DNA from: Fonsecaea monophora
Lineage: Eukaryota; Ascomycota; Eurotiomycetes; Chaetothyriales; Herpotrichiellaceae
Assembly: GCF_001642475.1 (NCBI RefSeq)
Contig: NW_019173941.1
Coordinates: 372,001 to 436,000, forward strand
Reading direction: 5' to 3'
Length of the DNA stretch: 64,000 nt
In this document: piece after piece, positions 48,741 to 61,337 of the stretch
How the letters are laid out: every line of letters starts with the position of its first letter
Position numbering within the stretch: position 1 is the first letter of the stretch
The notes under the pieces: model-generated
The model's input: only the letters and a program-made list of their open reading frames with translations
Told to the model about the DNA's origin: nothing
The model's database searches: none
Program-made: the position numbers and the translations under genes

Positions 48741-49562
48741 GGAAATGGACCTAGACTAGAATATACGAAGGCGCCGACGGCAAGATACAATACCCCAAAA
48801 AGCATTCGAATACAAATTCCGGCTTAATCATACAAGTTCCATCCTGTGAGCTATGTCCTTTTTTTGGTCAAAAATGCACTCCTCACGTCCGGGGTTGGTT
48901 CATTCACATCACAAGAGCAGTATCGGGCAATGGGCCCAATGGATGCTCTCACTTTCGCTGTGTCTTTCCAACCGAGCATCTGGTTACAGTCTGTGCGCCT
49001 CAAGCATTGTGTGGAGACCAGCACGCAACTGGGAGAATCCGGTAGAAGGAGCCCGAGGAGGTTTGCGGCTAAGGGATCCAGGCCAGTGTCTGTCTTTGGA
49101 GTCGATTCTTGGAAGAGGACGTTGTAATCTTGTGATGAGAAGGAGAGGTTCATGGGTATAATTCAGGTTGGGAGAGATGGGAAGGGAACAGTTGAGAAAG
49201 GTTTGTCAACATGGCAGGCTTGGAAAAGAACCCCAGTTTGCACATTGTCCTTTGGAACAGGCGATAATACCAGGAACATACACAGCGAGACAGGGTCTGG
49301 CAGAAATGGCATGCGTGTTCTGGATTCGCGTTCTGAAATCATTCACTTTCCAACTCGCCTCCCAATCTGCAACCCTCTCCAGATCATGCCTCACCGCACT
49401 TGACCATTTGACCAGCTCCTACTTCTGATCTCCCCCTTTGGTTTGCTACCAACCGCAGCCGCAGCCCACGTCCTCTAGCCGGCCTCTTCGGACTCGTCAC
49501 GGTTCGAAGGAATTCTCGAGGAAGTTTGTATGCGGCAGGACATTCACCGTTGTTGAGGCGAC
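48741..49562. other. Intergenic, arg5,6 3' flank and rec8 promoter
   Basis: 822 bp without a supported gene. A GC-bearing open frame on the minus strand (49384-49800) overlaps rec8 exons and is a shadow. Confidence 0.5.
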
Positions 49563-51977
49563 ATGTTCTACAGCCATGAGAGTGAGTCCTCGTCTTTCTG
49601 GTCAGCCGAGCAGTTGAAAGACACAACTCGAGACGAAACGCTGACCACAACCTTTCTGTCCGGTTTGAACAGTCTTGACAAATCGTCAGTATGGCGTTGC
49701 GACCATCTGGTATGAAACTTCCTACTCCCCGTCTCATCCATCCCCTCGACCGAAGTCTCCCGCTCTGACAGTCCTCACACACTCTCTGAATGTTTGCCAC
49801 ACGCGCTCACTTCTTCACCAGGCTCGTGGCAACACTTGGCTCGAAGTCCAACCTGAAAAAGGTATCTCGTCGCGCGATCCTTGACGTCGACCTTCAGAAG
49901 GCATGCAAGACCATCACGGAGCCCGAGGTGCCCCTGGCGCTGAGGTTACAAGGCAGTCTGCTGTTTGGAGTCTCTCGCGTATTTCAGCGACAATGCGATT
50001 ACGTATTGACAGACGCCACGAGTTTGAGAGACAAGATGAGGGACACGGTCCATGTCTTGAAAGAGATGGAGCTGGACCCGGATGTTGGAAAGACGCGGTC
50101 AGTCGACAAATGCTTCCTTCATCCTTATGAGACTCATTTTTATCACAAGGCCGGAACAACTTAACCTCCCAGAAGACCCATATTTCAATCCAGATCTTGA
50201 CATCCACTTCGATCTCTCCGCATTTGGATTCGCCTCAGAAGACTCCAGCCCCTCCATTGGCGCCTCGTCTTTTTTCACACTTCCTTCAAGCCAGACCAGC
50301 GACTCTCTCCACGATGAGACAGACGAATTTGAGATTGAGATGCCTTCCTTCGATACGCCTGCTGGAGCCAGTGGCGGCCTCGATGTGTTCATCCATGGAG
50401 AGACAAGCTCTGTCATGCAGACTGGCAGCAGGGCCGATCCTTATTCGGTCTTTGAAGAAGAACCTGCCATCATGCATGAACCACTCTTTGACGTTGATGA
50501 GGATGGCTTTCTCCAGCCCGTTGTCCCGGAGAGTCTTTTGGGCCTCGAGCGACCAACCGATGCTGGGCAACAACGGCAAATCGACCTCATGCCTGGTGAC
50601 TGGGATGGTAGCGTACATCCGCCAAGCGCAAGAGATGATGAGCTATTACCAAACTTCGACGAAATGGATGTTGTTGGACACGATGAACCAGCCCTCTTAC
50701 CACCAGCTCCTCAAATCCCTCTGACCCCGGAGCTTGAAGACGAAGGATTCCGCCAAGGGACACAAGCAACCTCCTCCGTCCAAACGTTCGAGGAAAGCTC
50801 AGAGACAGCAGAGGCACCCGAGCGTCGCGGACGCAGTGTGAAGGCAATCCGACCAGATCGACAGACAGAATTGAGTAATCGAGATCTCAACGAGTGGAAC
50901 CAGAATTACCTTGCCAACATGGCAGCTGCTTCTCGTACCAGACAGAGTCAAATAGCCTGCTTCGAGGCCAAGAAGAACGCCAAATTCTGGATCCTACAGC
51001 AAGGATTGGGGAATGTTGCCTCTTGTTTCGGGGATGACAGAGTCCCACACCCTTTCACCGTCTTCAGTGGTCAGTCGCTGTGGGACATGTTGAGCGGCGA
51101 ACTGGGACACGGAAAGAAAAGATCACGAAGTAGTTCCCTTGACGAGGATGAACGAGAGGACGACAGGCGAGTAAGAGCCAGGACAGTATCCGAAGGTGAA
51201 ATCGCTCGCGGAGATGACATGGGATTCCCATATACCGATGACAACGGGTTGATATTGCCAGGCGAGGACTTCCGTTTTGAAGCTGAGGTTGGTCGCCAGG
51301 GCCCTCCATCCTTACTTGACCAATCGTCCGGCATGCCATGGAATATCTCTGGATCTCGTCACAGCTCGGCACAGCCTTTGGGGAGCGGCTTTATCTCGAG
51401 ATTGGGCTCAAGCATCGGTAGTCTCCATGGCGGCATAGAGCTAGGACCACCTTCTGCTATAAGTAGACGAGGATTGCGTCTGACTTCTGCGAGTCCACTT
51501 CTCGGGAGAGGGATAGCTTCGCTGTCCAGACATAGCAGTCGGGAACCTCTCGACACGTCACGAGTCACGAGCGATGAGGACGTCTTCGCAGATCTAGACG
51601 CGCAGCTGGGTGCCGACATTGATCTGGATTTCGAACTCTACGGACCTTCCGTGACTGTCGACACACAAACGGCTGCACAGTCTCAATGGGTGGCTGCAAC
51701 TCTGGAGAATGAAGCATACAATTTCCTTACCTTTGTCAACACGAAAGTCCAAGAGAAGGCAGAACAGCAAGATGGTACTGGAGAGGGAAGAAATGCAGGA
51801 CAAGAGATGACGATCACATTAGACGAGCTCCTCCCACCAACCCAGAACTCGCAGATCGTGGGTGCCCAAGCTCTACTTCACGTTCTTGCGTTGACCACGA
51901 AGGGTTTGCTAAAGGTCTACCAGGCCGATGGGTTTGGTGCTATTGAAATCTCGGTCACAACGGTTGAAATGAGCTGA
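49563..51977 (+). CDS. rec8: Meiotic cohesin subunit Rec8 (kleisin)
   Basis: Rec8 replaces Rad21 in the cohesin ring during meiosis and holds sister chromatids until separase cleaves it. Four exons: 49563-49581 (19 nt), 49673-49709 (37 nt), 49822-50097 and 50150-51977, total 719 aa. The tiny exons restore the family N-terminus MFYSHEILTNRQYGVATIWL, followed by VATLGSKSNLKKVSRRAIL and PLALRLQGSLLFGVSRVF, the SMC3-binding kleisin head. The junction GKTRPEQLNLPEDPYF also matches the family. The middle is long, acidic and poorly conserved. The last ~100 residues are the winged-helix domain that binds Smc1 (TLENEAYNFLTFVNTK, LLPPTQNSQIVGAQALLHVL). Expression is expected to be meiotic. Confidence 0.93.
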
Positions 51978-53587
51978 GCGGGTTGGTCAAGGTGACGGTT
52001 GAACGCCTGATTCTGAAAATTGGGGATGTGGTCAAATTGTCCGAGCCCTACGCTGTGACATGTGGTATGTGCGTTGAACCTTGTGTGAGTACACGGAAAG
52101 AGTAGGATTCGACTATCGGCTGATATGCGACTGAAAATGGTGACAGTGGCTACTAATACTCCAAGACCTGCGAGATGATTCAGCTGGGGAGCTTCATGTC
52201 AGGATGTTCTGTAACCGGAAAGTCGTGGCCCGGGTCAAGGGGTGATGGTGCTCTCGCTAAATGGGGGATTTCTGAAGCCAGCAAGGATCGAGCACCAAAC
52301 CATCGCCGTTTGATCGTCTAATAAAATCTCAAGAAAGGGTACGAGGTGTGGCGCAGGCGGCAGACCTCTAGCATCTTGATTTTCAAGCCACAGTGCTGTC
52401 CAATCAAGCCAGTGTAGTTCTGCGACAAATCTTGTTTCAAAGTAGAGTTCGATGATCCAGAGTTTGTGTGGCCGTATGCTGGGTAGGCAAAGGGACGAGA
52501 ATACTCGTATACTAGGTACGCAAAGCCCAATAGCGGTTGATGATTGATTTCCACGCATTTTGCTTGCACAGCCCACCACCCTACCATCTTCGGGAGCAAT
52601 GGGAGCCAGCTTTTTCTAGGATCTCCCATGGCCCAGCAGTCTGGGCCGCGTCTCGTCAACGTGGAGATCGGTGGCTTCATAGCCCGCAAGCCCGTTCGAG
52701 AGGCTTCCCTTAGCGGGCGATCGTCGGGAGGTCGGTCGTCAAAGAGGTCTGGTTGCGGCGAATCATGGGCTTGTGCCTGGCATGAAAGGTTGGGGTTCGC
52801 TCTTTGTCCTGCGTGCCTGGTCAGGTTCCGACTTTGTCAAGGTCAATCAATTGTTGCGAGTTAAATCGGTCTAACGGGGATTCCACACCTGGGGATTGCA
52901 ACAAACAGATAGTGGCTGAAGATTGGATCCCACGGCAAGTAAAAAAAGTCCATAATATTACGTTGGATTTTCCTTGGGGTTTTATGGGCTGCGCTCACGA
53001 GTATTCGTCACCCCCCCTCATTCCCTCATTCTCCCCCTTAAGCTAAAAGGCAGAAGCACCAGAAGCCTTAGCCGAGCCCGGGTGATCGCGTCCCGATCCC
53101 CTGTGAAGCCCTGGTGGCGCCTCCGGAACTTTTAAACAAATCTGTGCCGTTCAGCAGTAGTCTGGGCCAAAACAGCCCAGAAGAGGCCAATGTGAACTAG
53201 CTAGAGCGGCGTCCATCCGCAACAAACAACCCGACCTTTTTACTTGCAACTCACTCGACCATACACATATCTGCACCGCTCGCTCCCTTGGTCGCTATCG
53301 GTGTAGTTGCTGCGTCCCTCCCCTCGGTCGCGCTCAATCTGCTTGCACTGGCTGTTCGTCACCTCTTGTCGCTTGGCTGCGGCTGAAGATTTGGTCGGCG
53401 TTTCTCGCGGCCACATTGATTTGATAACAGCCCGATGCGGACTTGAAATCCAGCCTGAACATTAATTACACCTCTTTCCCGCGGCACTTCGTCGTCAACA
53501 ACCAGGTATTGTCTGTCGATGCGGGTTTTGTGGGAAGCAGGTTTTCTCTAGGCGGACTGAGACAAGGTCTGGTGCTTGTCCGTCACG
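51978..53587. other. Intergenic, skt5 promoter
   Basis: 1.6 kb without a supported gene. The long distance to the skt5 start and the CT-rich stretch near 53220-53400 fit a long promoter and leader. Confidence 0.5.
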
Positions 53588-56500
53588 ATGATGACCGGCA
53601 ACCAATACGGCCAGCAATGGCAACAAAACCCAGCTCCCTCGTACCAATACGACAGTGGAAATAATCAGAGACAATGGCAAGAGAACGGGAGAGGTCAGGG
53701 TCCCTACAATCAGGACAACCAACGCTACAATGACTATCCAAAGAGTCGGAATGGTTATGGGCCAGGCCAGGCGCCGGCCCCGGCTGCTTATGATCGCAAC
53801 GCGCAGTGGGAAGGTCAAAATCAATATCCCCAGCCAAACGGCCATGAGGCACGCTACGTTGAAAGTGGCGATGGGTATTCGCAACCCCCTCGGCCAGGCC
53901 AATTCGATCAAGGTGCCCCTGCTCCGAGGCAATATTCATATGACGAACGCTATCGCACCAATGGGTCAGGCAGAGTACCACCAGATCACGGCCATTCCAA
54001 TGCACAGAGACCACCGAGGAACCAGTGGGCAGAGCCTTCCACGCCTCCCAGGAGACTCAGGCGTAAGAATTAAGTGGTATTGTTCGATCGACGTTGAACG
54101 CTGACGCTTTGTAGCCCGCGACCGCATTTTGACTGAACCCACGTCCCCTAAGAACTTGTCCTGGGATAATCCATTCGGCGCTTTCCCTCCTAAAAAGAGA
54201 CCAGGAGACAGGATGAGGCACGAGAGACACGGCAGTCTGGACAACGCCATGGCCAGTCTCGACATGAACGAACGCCGTCCTAGTGGAGGTTATGAAGCAA
54301 GACCTCATACCTCCAACAGCCCGAGAAAAGAAGCGCCTCGTCCCAGGACCTCGCATGACCGCCATGACCGTCCCCCCGATATGGTGCCTCCGCCGCTTCC
54401 GCAACAAACGTATCCAATGCCGCCTGGTCGAAACTCTCCGGAGATGAAATATCAACAGCCACCGGCCCCCAGACAGCAGGGCGGGATGAACAGTCCGAGA
54501 ATGCGGCCAGCAGGCCCTCCGCGTGGTCACCCACCGCCAGGGAATAGAAGCGGACCTCGTCCTGGCCCCCCCAGTGGAATGGAAGAGTTCAGTCCGCCGG
54601 CAAACTACAACGCTCCACGCAACCATCCGCCTCCAGATCGTCGGGCAAATAACTACATTTTCGATGAGGGCTACTCATCAGACTTCATCCCTCAGTCAAG
54701 AGCACACGTTTCACCCATAGACCGTGTTCCTCAGGGATATGGACCGGGACCTGCACCTCAAGAGGACCTTCGTACGGACCCATACCGAGGGTTTCCTCCT
54801 AACGGCCACGGGCAAGTCAGCCAGTTGAGAGACAGTCAAATCCCAAATTTTGATGCCATTCCGACTGGGGTGAATGAGAAAACGGAAGACAATATCATTG
54901 CAAATCAACAAACTGGTTTCGATCGCAACGTCTACCAGAAACCGACTTATCCTGTGCCAGGGTCGTTTCCAGGTCAGATTGATACCAAACAGTCTATTTC
55001 CCCTCCTAATCAGACCACATCTCCTTTGGCTGAGTTCTCGTTTGACTTGCCTGGCTCCTCTCAACCTGCGACAGCTGGCAGAAACGATAATCCTGCACAG
55101 GCCGCTTCCTATCGAGGAGTTTACGGCGGACAGGAGACTTTCGGCGCGGGAGGACCTGCAAGGGGTGCATACGGGGACATGCAGCCTCAAGATGCGTCTA
55201 GCTCACAATATCCGCCACCTCGTACTGCCAGTCGGAATGGGATCAAGCCGAGTATGGACAACGACGCCTCGAGACCTCCACTACCAAACAATGGCCAGCC
55301 CTATCGATCGTTTAGCCAGGATCAGTATCCCGTCCGACCACATACAAGCAATGCGCAACGACCACCGCAACAAAGTTACGAGATGATGAACCCATATGAT
55401 CAGGATTATGCCCAAAAGAACCGAGCTCCTTCGGCACCAACTGTAGCGGCAGGGTCCCTGACATCTGAGCAAGGCTATGCTCACCCAGGACAGGCCCAAC
55501 AGTATCAACAACCGTATGGACCAGGCCCACTAGTGCGCAGAGCGACCCAGGACAACCTCATTAACGGCCCTGCTAAGCCCAACGCTTCGAACTCTGCACA
55601 TCCCGTACCCGTCAGGCACTATCCGACTCCAAATGCGGAGTTTAACCCGGATGCGTTGCCAGCTCACCCTACTCCAGTGAGGCCAGGACTCAAAGACAGC
55701 AACGGCTACTCATCGGGTCAGACACCACCGGCTCAGCCGAACCAACAGGGATCGGCCTCAGGGCCTTCGTCATCTGTCACTGTTCAGGAGCTGAATAGCC
55801 TCCGCGAGATGTATCTCCGGAGTCCCAGCGACCATGCTCTCGGGTTGAAGCTTGCAAAGAAGATGGTGGAGGCGGCTAGGGTGCTTGCAGATGAGAACGG
55901 GACAGCCGACCAGAAGACCACACAGAAGAACCGCGAAAAGTACATCTTCGACGCACATAAACTGATCAAGAAACTGGTGGGAGCTAACTACCCAGACGCA
56001 ATGTTCTATCTGGCCGATTGTTACGGACAAGGAATGCTGGGACTTGCTGTGGACGCGAAAGAGGCCTTTTCTCTCTACCAGTCGGCCGCCAAGCTCAATC
56101 ATCCCCAGAGTGCATATCGAGTGGCTGTGTGCTGTGAACTGGGGACCGAAGAAGGTGGAGGGACCCGACGTGATCCTTTGAAAGCGATGCAATGGTATAA
56201 AAGAGCAGCAACACTCGGAGACACGCCTGCCATGTACAAGATGGGAATGATATTGTTGAAGGGTTTGCTTTCGCAACAGAAGAATCCACGTGAAGCAGTG
56301 TCGTGGCTGAAGAGAGCTGCCGAACGGGCGGATAAGGATAATCCTCACGCGTTACATGAATTGGGCCTCCTTTACGAATCGGCCTCGTCCACGGACCATA
56401 TCGTGCGCGACGAGAAATACGCCTTTCAGCTGTTCCAGCAAGCTGCCGACCTGGGCTACAAATACTCGCAGTTCCGGCTTGGGTCGGCGTATGAGTATGG

Positions 56501-56961
56501 GTTGCTCGGTTGCCCGATCGATGCTCGTCAAAGCATTTCATGGTACACTCGAGCGGCGGCTCAAGGAGAGCATCAGTCAGAACTGGCGCTGAGTGGTTGG
56601 TACTTGACAGGGTCAGAACCGCTGCTTACACAAAGCGACATGGAGGCATTCTTGTGGGCACGGAAAGCCGCGAGTTCGGGCCTTGCCAAGGCAGAGTATG
56701 CAATGGGCTACTTCAGCGAGGTCGGCATTGGCACGGCAGTGGACATCGAAGAAGCCAAACGTTGGTACTATCGAGCAGCAGGTGAGTAGATACCTTCCGA
56801 CCTCGAAGACATTGAGAACTAATTGGTATACAGCACAAAACTTCACCAAGGCACGAGAACGACTCGAGGTCCTTAAGAGAGGTGGTCCGAAGCACCAAAA
56901 GACACGGATGTCGCGATCGAATGTCAACAAGCAGACTGATGGAGAGTGTGTGGTCATGTAG
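53588..56961 (+). CDS. skt5: Chitin synthase regulator Skt5/Chs4
   Basis: Skt5 (Chs4) activates and localises the class IV chitin synthase Chs3 at septa and growth sites. Three exons: 53588-54062, 54115-56781 and 56834-56961, total 1089 aa. About 700 residues of Pro/Gln/Asn/Tyr-rich disordered sequence precede a run of Sel1-like (TPR-related) repeats, for example MFYLADCYGQGMLGLAVDAK, KAMQWYKRAATLGDTPAMYK and AFQLFQQAADLGYKYSQFRLG. The protein ends in CVVM, a CaaX box for prenylation (Met favours farnesyl), as in yeast Skt5. The two introns are 52 nt each. Two adjacent ATGs (53588, 53591) could start translation. One of the longest genes here. Confidence 0.95.
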
Positions 56962-57801
56962 GGGGAAGAAGAAAAAATCGTGACAAACACTTGACTTTTG
57001 GGACTGGGTTTTCCCCAATTCTATCTCTCGCCCTTTGTTGTCCGGACTTGGGTCGTTGATGGCCATTACAATCCATTCCGTCCACGCTCGCCTGGTAAGC
57101 AAGATGAATTCGGAACCCAGCTCCAGGTAGAAGTCTGTGCTCAAGGGGAACAAAATACCACGAGGGACGAGGGGGGGAAAGACTGGACAAGAGAGAAACA
57201 GAGTGTGAGAGAGAGGAAGAAGACGACATCTGGAGCCAAAAAAACAAAAAAAAAACAAAAAACAGAATCAATCCCCAGTCAATCAATGTGGGTATGTGGT
57301 ATGTCAAACCGTCAAAACGTCAAAAAATGTCCAGAGATATTAGCTCAATGCAACGTCCCCAATGCCCGAATTCGGGGAACGACGACGACAAAGGAAATGT
57401 TGTTTTTCTTTGGTATGTGTGTGTGATTGATCTGTGTGTGGTATCGACCCCTCGGAACGTTTCTATGTATGTTATGGAAAAGAGAACAAGCTGCTTAATT
57501 TCAATAACAGACGGATTTGCCTTGTATATCTTGTATAACTACTTGACCTACATATCTTAGCTACCTATGGTGTGTCCGGTGCGTCTGTCTACCTACTAGG
57601 GTATTGGCTAGGGTACCTCTGTACCTATTATAGATAGGGTATTATTGTGATTGAATTGATCAGACGGAGAAGATTCAGATGGACATCCCCCCTTTTTTTT
57701 ATACGTCAATGCTAGGTAAGGAGTTTAGATCCGGACTTCATCCACCCTGGCAAGCCTCTTCCTTGGACGTAGAGACACGCTGCATCCGATCTCTGGGGAT
57801 C
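56962..57801. other. Convergent intergenic with A-rich tract
   Basis: 840 bp between converging stops. An A/C-rich run at 57237-57262 probably belongs to the skt5 3' end. TACCTA-type motifs lie at 57545-57640. No gene. Confidence 0.5.
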
Positions 57802-59862
57802 TTAGACAAAAAACCTCGCGAAATAGGTGCCCAAATCGGCCCCGTCGTCAAGAGCGGTTGCGAACCCGATGATGCTGTCTGGACGGACGACCACCACGGC
57901 GCCGCTGCCCACGCTGACACCGTACCTGGCGTGCGCGGTCGAGTCCGGGTCGTAGTACGCGTCGCCGAAGCGGGCCGCGCCCAGCGCCTCGTCGGCCTGG
58001 GGTTTGTTCCCTGCGATGACGGTCATGAGGCTCAGTTTGTCGAGATATCCGCGCATGCTGTCGCCGTCGAGGTACGTCCTGAGATTCCTCACCTTCTCCC
58101 CGGTCAGGAGTGGCTCGCCTGCGAAGACGACCAGCGAGAACACACCCACGTTCTTCATCAGCGTGTGTAGCCTCGTGGGGATCCGGGCGCCGGGGCCGTG
58201 GACCGCGACATCGGGTGCGCGCCAGCCGCAGGGCACCGTGGTCGACTTTGTGGTCACGTTCAGCATGTTCGCCCCGTACCGGATGCCCAGGCCGATGTTG
58301 AACTGGACGTTTTCTTCTAGGACTCTGGCCAATAGCGCATTCGGCGCTGTCGACGAGAGACCACCCGCGACGGCCAACTCTGGCGGGACGGTTCCGGATA
58401 TCAGCGCGGAAAAGGTCTTGTCCAAACGGATCAAGTGCTGCGCGACAGGCCGCCGTTCGCTGTCGTACGTGTCCAGGATCGAGGCGTGGTACCAGCCCTT
58501 TAGCACCCCAGCCAGCTTCCACGCGAGGTTGAAGGCGTCGTGCACGCCCGTGTTCATGCCCTGCGCCGTCCCTGAGGAGTGGCTGTGGCAGGCGTCGCCG
58601 GCGAGGAGGATCCTGTCTTTAACAAAAGTATCTGCGAGGGAATGTCGCACGCTGTCATGAGAAGTCGGTTCTGGTCAGTGCGTTGTGGTTGCCAATCCAG
58701 TGCATCGCTCGTAAGCGAATAGAACAGTCCCTCCTTGGGTAGGGGAACAAGTCGTAGACTTGCAGGGACTCTTACTTGTATACCGTATACCAATCCACGC
58801 ACTCGTATTCCCAGGAGAATGGCTTGACCGCCAGCTTGGCCTCGTCGACAGCTTGCTGCTGCGTCATGTTTTCGCCGTATTTAATCATCATATCCTGCGA
58901 AAGTGCGAATCCCACTCTCGTACGGCCGTGGTCTAGCGCTGCGCAAAACACGTTGCCGTGTGTGGGTGATTCGAGATGCGCAAAGCCTTCGCGAGAGTCT
59001 GGCATATCCGTCTCCACAACACCGTCGACACGCACCCAGCGGAGGGTTGTGCTATCTGCGGCTGACGAGATATCGGCGAGGTGACGGACAGCAGAGTGGG
59101 CACCGTCAGCGCCGACGAGGTAGTCTCTGAAGGAATTCAGTTCCCGCGTCACATAATAACCTCGTCCATATCGACACTCATGGGGAGCGGATAGGGAATA
59201 GAGGAGGCCGCTAACACTCACCCAGCAATTGTCCGGACTTCTGAAGTATCAACGTTCTTGGCTTCAACCTTTACTGGACAGGCGTGGCCGTTCTTATCCC
59301 CCTCGTGATCAGCCTGTGCGGTCAAGCTCATCAACTCCCATCCACTCGCAACAACTCCGCCAAGTTTCTCGTACTCGGCCTTCAAAATGTCCTCGGAGTA
59401 CTTCAAGCGGATGTTGAGCATGTAGTCCAGAAATGTATGTCCCTGCATGGCGTCAAAAACATGGCGCATACCCCGTGTGTTGTCTCGTCTCCCATCCTTG
59501 TCGTAGTTGACACCACTTCGCGACACGAATCCCACCTGATTTAGGCGCGTGAGAAGGTCATACTGGTCGAACATTTCCAATGTGCGGGGGAATAGTGTAC
59601 ATGCGCGGCCGTACATGGGCAGCTTCTGCTTTTCGAGTCGCTCTGTCTCCGTAGAGGTGTAAATGTTATGGTCAGCGGGAGAGGGGAAGAGAACAGAGGC
59701 ATGGCGGACAGTAATCAGAATGTCGCTCTTACCAACAACACAGGTCTTGATGTCCATGCGCTGCAGCCCATAGGCTGTCAACAGGCCCACTGGCCCTCCA
59801 CCACATATCACCACATCGTAGCGATCTCTGAAACCAGGCATAGTAGTCTTGTCAGAAAGCAC
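57802..59862 (-). CDS. FAD monooxygenase, phenol 2-monooxygenase family
   Basis: Enzymes of this class use NADPH and O2 to hydroxylate phenols and related aromatics, in catabolism or secondary metabolism. Four exons: 59733-59862, 59222-59642, 58776-59126 and 57802-58651, total 583 aa; introns 90, 95 and 124 nt. The FAD Rossmann motif is VVICGGGPVGLLTAYGLQ, followed by RLEKQKLPMYGRACTLFPRTLEMF. The DG motif is in YLVGADGAHSAVR and the GD motif in RILLAGDACHSHSSGTAQGMN. A thioredoxin-like C-terminal domain follows. Translation could start at 59862 or at the Met at 59841. The last exon is much richer in GC at third positions than exons 1-3. No partner genes of a degradation cluster lie next to it, so the substrate is open. 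Confidence 0.88.
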
Positions 59863-60555
59863 ACCGTCGATTCTGCGTGTGAAGTCTTGGAGGCAGTATA
59901 GATTAGTTGGCTCGAGATGTCCCGCCGAGGACTGGCAACAGACTTATAAAATTGTACCACCTTTTTAACTTGCCATGTGCTCTGACAGGGGTGTCTGCTA
60001 TGGTCTATTGACCTCATCCAAGGCTGCCACGACACGACGGGAGGCCTTGTACAGCCCCGCGCTTTGGGCAAAGCTCACAAGCACACATGGCGTCGGTCAA
60101 GCAGGTGAAGACTGTCACCAGGAGATCCGTCTCTGTCCTAGGCGAGAGCTACTCTGGGGCTGGATAGAGGAGGGCGTCTGCAGTGTGAGATTCATTACGA
60201 GCCATCTTCATTGGAGCTTTGGCGGTGAGACAGAGGTTACGCATTGTAAGTGGTGTTCGAAAAAGGAAATGGCTGCGGTCTTGCAGACCTTATGACTGAT
60301 GATAGAGTAATAGAATAGTCCGAGAGCAGAAGAAGGTGTGGGATTGAGTGCATTGGGCAATGTTGGTGGTGAGAAAGGAGGTGAAGAACATGAAAGCAGC
60401 GTATGTCACGTGCCGTGGCTGATGACATTTTGCAAATCATGGTTGAATTTCGCTGCGCGGCAGATGCTACTTTTCCACATCTGTACTCGGTACTCTTTAC
60501 ATACATGCACAATCACGCTATTAATAATTAAAGATAAAGAGGTATTTCCCTCCAA
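59863..60555. other. Intergenic, promoter of FAD monooxygenase
   Basis: 693 bp between two minus-strand genes. No gene seen. Confidence 0.5.
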
Positions 60556-60893
60556 TTACGCCTTCTTCTCAGGCTTGCCCTTTTGCGCCTTGTTCTTGTT
60601 GTCCCCGGCATCCTCATAATCGCCGCCAGCTGCTTCGTATCGCCGCGCCAGTTCGCCGGCTTTCCAGGCAGACCATGACCCTTTGCCTCCACCTGATGAT
60701 CAACCAACAGAACGTCAGCTATTCAGAGGACGCGAGAAAGGTAGCCAAGGATGGCGGAAAAATGCCTGGGCGAAGATGGAACAGGACAAGCCCATGGACA
60801 CGAGGGTTACAAACCTTTCTCCATGTTCTTCACTTCCTCCTTGATCTTCTCCCGCAGTTCAGGGTCGGTTGGGTTCCCCTTGGAGCTGGGCAT
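60556..60893 (-). CDS. Small conserved hydrophilic protein (71 aa)
   Basis: I recognise this as a small conserved fungal hypothetical but know no function. Two exons (60815-60893 and 60556-60692) surround a 122-nt GT-AG intron ending ATCATCAG. The product begins MPSSKGNPTDPELREKIKEE and continues VKNMEKGGGKGSWSAWKAGE. It then has LARRYEAAGGDYEDAGDNKN and a Lys-rich end. It is highly charged, with a GKGSWSAWKA core, no membrane segment and no signal peptide. The ATG at 60893 is at the conserved start. The frame is open on both sides of the splice and phase 1 agrees. Confidence 0.75.
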
Positions 60894-61073
60894 GGTCGTA
60901 ATTTCCTGTCAGAAGACAAATCCAGATGTGAACTAATTGATCAACGTGCAATTGTTTGATGTATTTCGAGCAAGGTTATTAAAATGTTGGCTGCTCTGGT
61001 GGAAGAATAGAGGGTGATAGTGTGGGTATTATGTCTTGGAGCATCAACCGATTTTTGGGGATTGCCTCGGTCG

Positions 61074-61337
61074 CTACCGGGGCGCGAAGAGACTGAACTT
61101 CCCCGATGTCGACGACGACTGACTACTTCTGGGACTCGACGTTCTCGAACTCGTGCCAGACGTTGACGTGGTTGATATTGAACTTGTTCTTTCTTTGATC
61201 TGGCTGCTTCCTCCCTTCGACGACGGATCTGATGGTGAGGATTCAGAGGCTTTCCTTAGGATTTGGCGCAAGGCCTCCTGTGCAGACGAGGGGCTTTCAG
61301 TGGCACTCGTAGAGCGAAAAGTTGGAAAGCGAATCAT
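61074..61337 (-). CDS. Small Ser/Thr-rich hypothetical protein (87 aa)
   Basis: A single open frame begins MIRFPTFRSTSATESPSSAQ, has a short helical stretch (EALRQILRKASES) and continues with a Ser/Thr/Gly-rich tail to FSLFAPR. No domain is known to me. The ordered start and end around low complexity make it look like a real small gene, but there is no intron or other support. It lies just upstream of, and on the same strand as, the 71-aa protein. Confidence 0.35.
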   Translation of the reverse strand: MIRFPTFRSTSATESPSSAQEALRQILRKASESSPSDPSSKGGSSQIKERTSSISTTSTSGTSSRTSSPRSSQSSSTSGKFSLFAPR

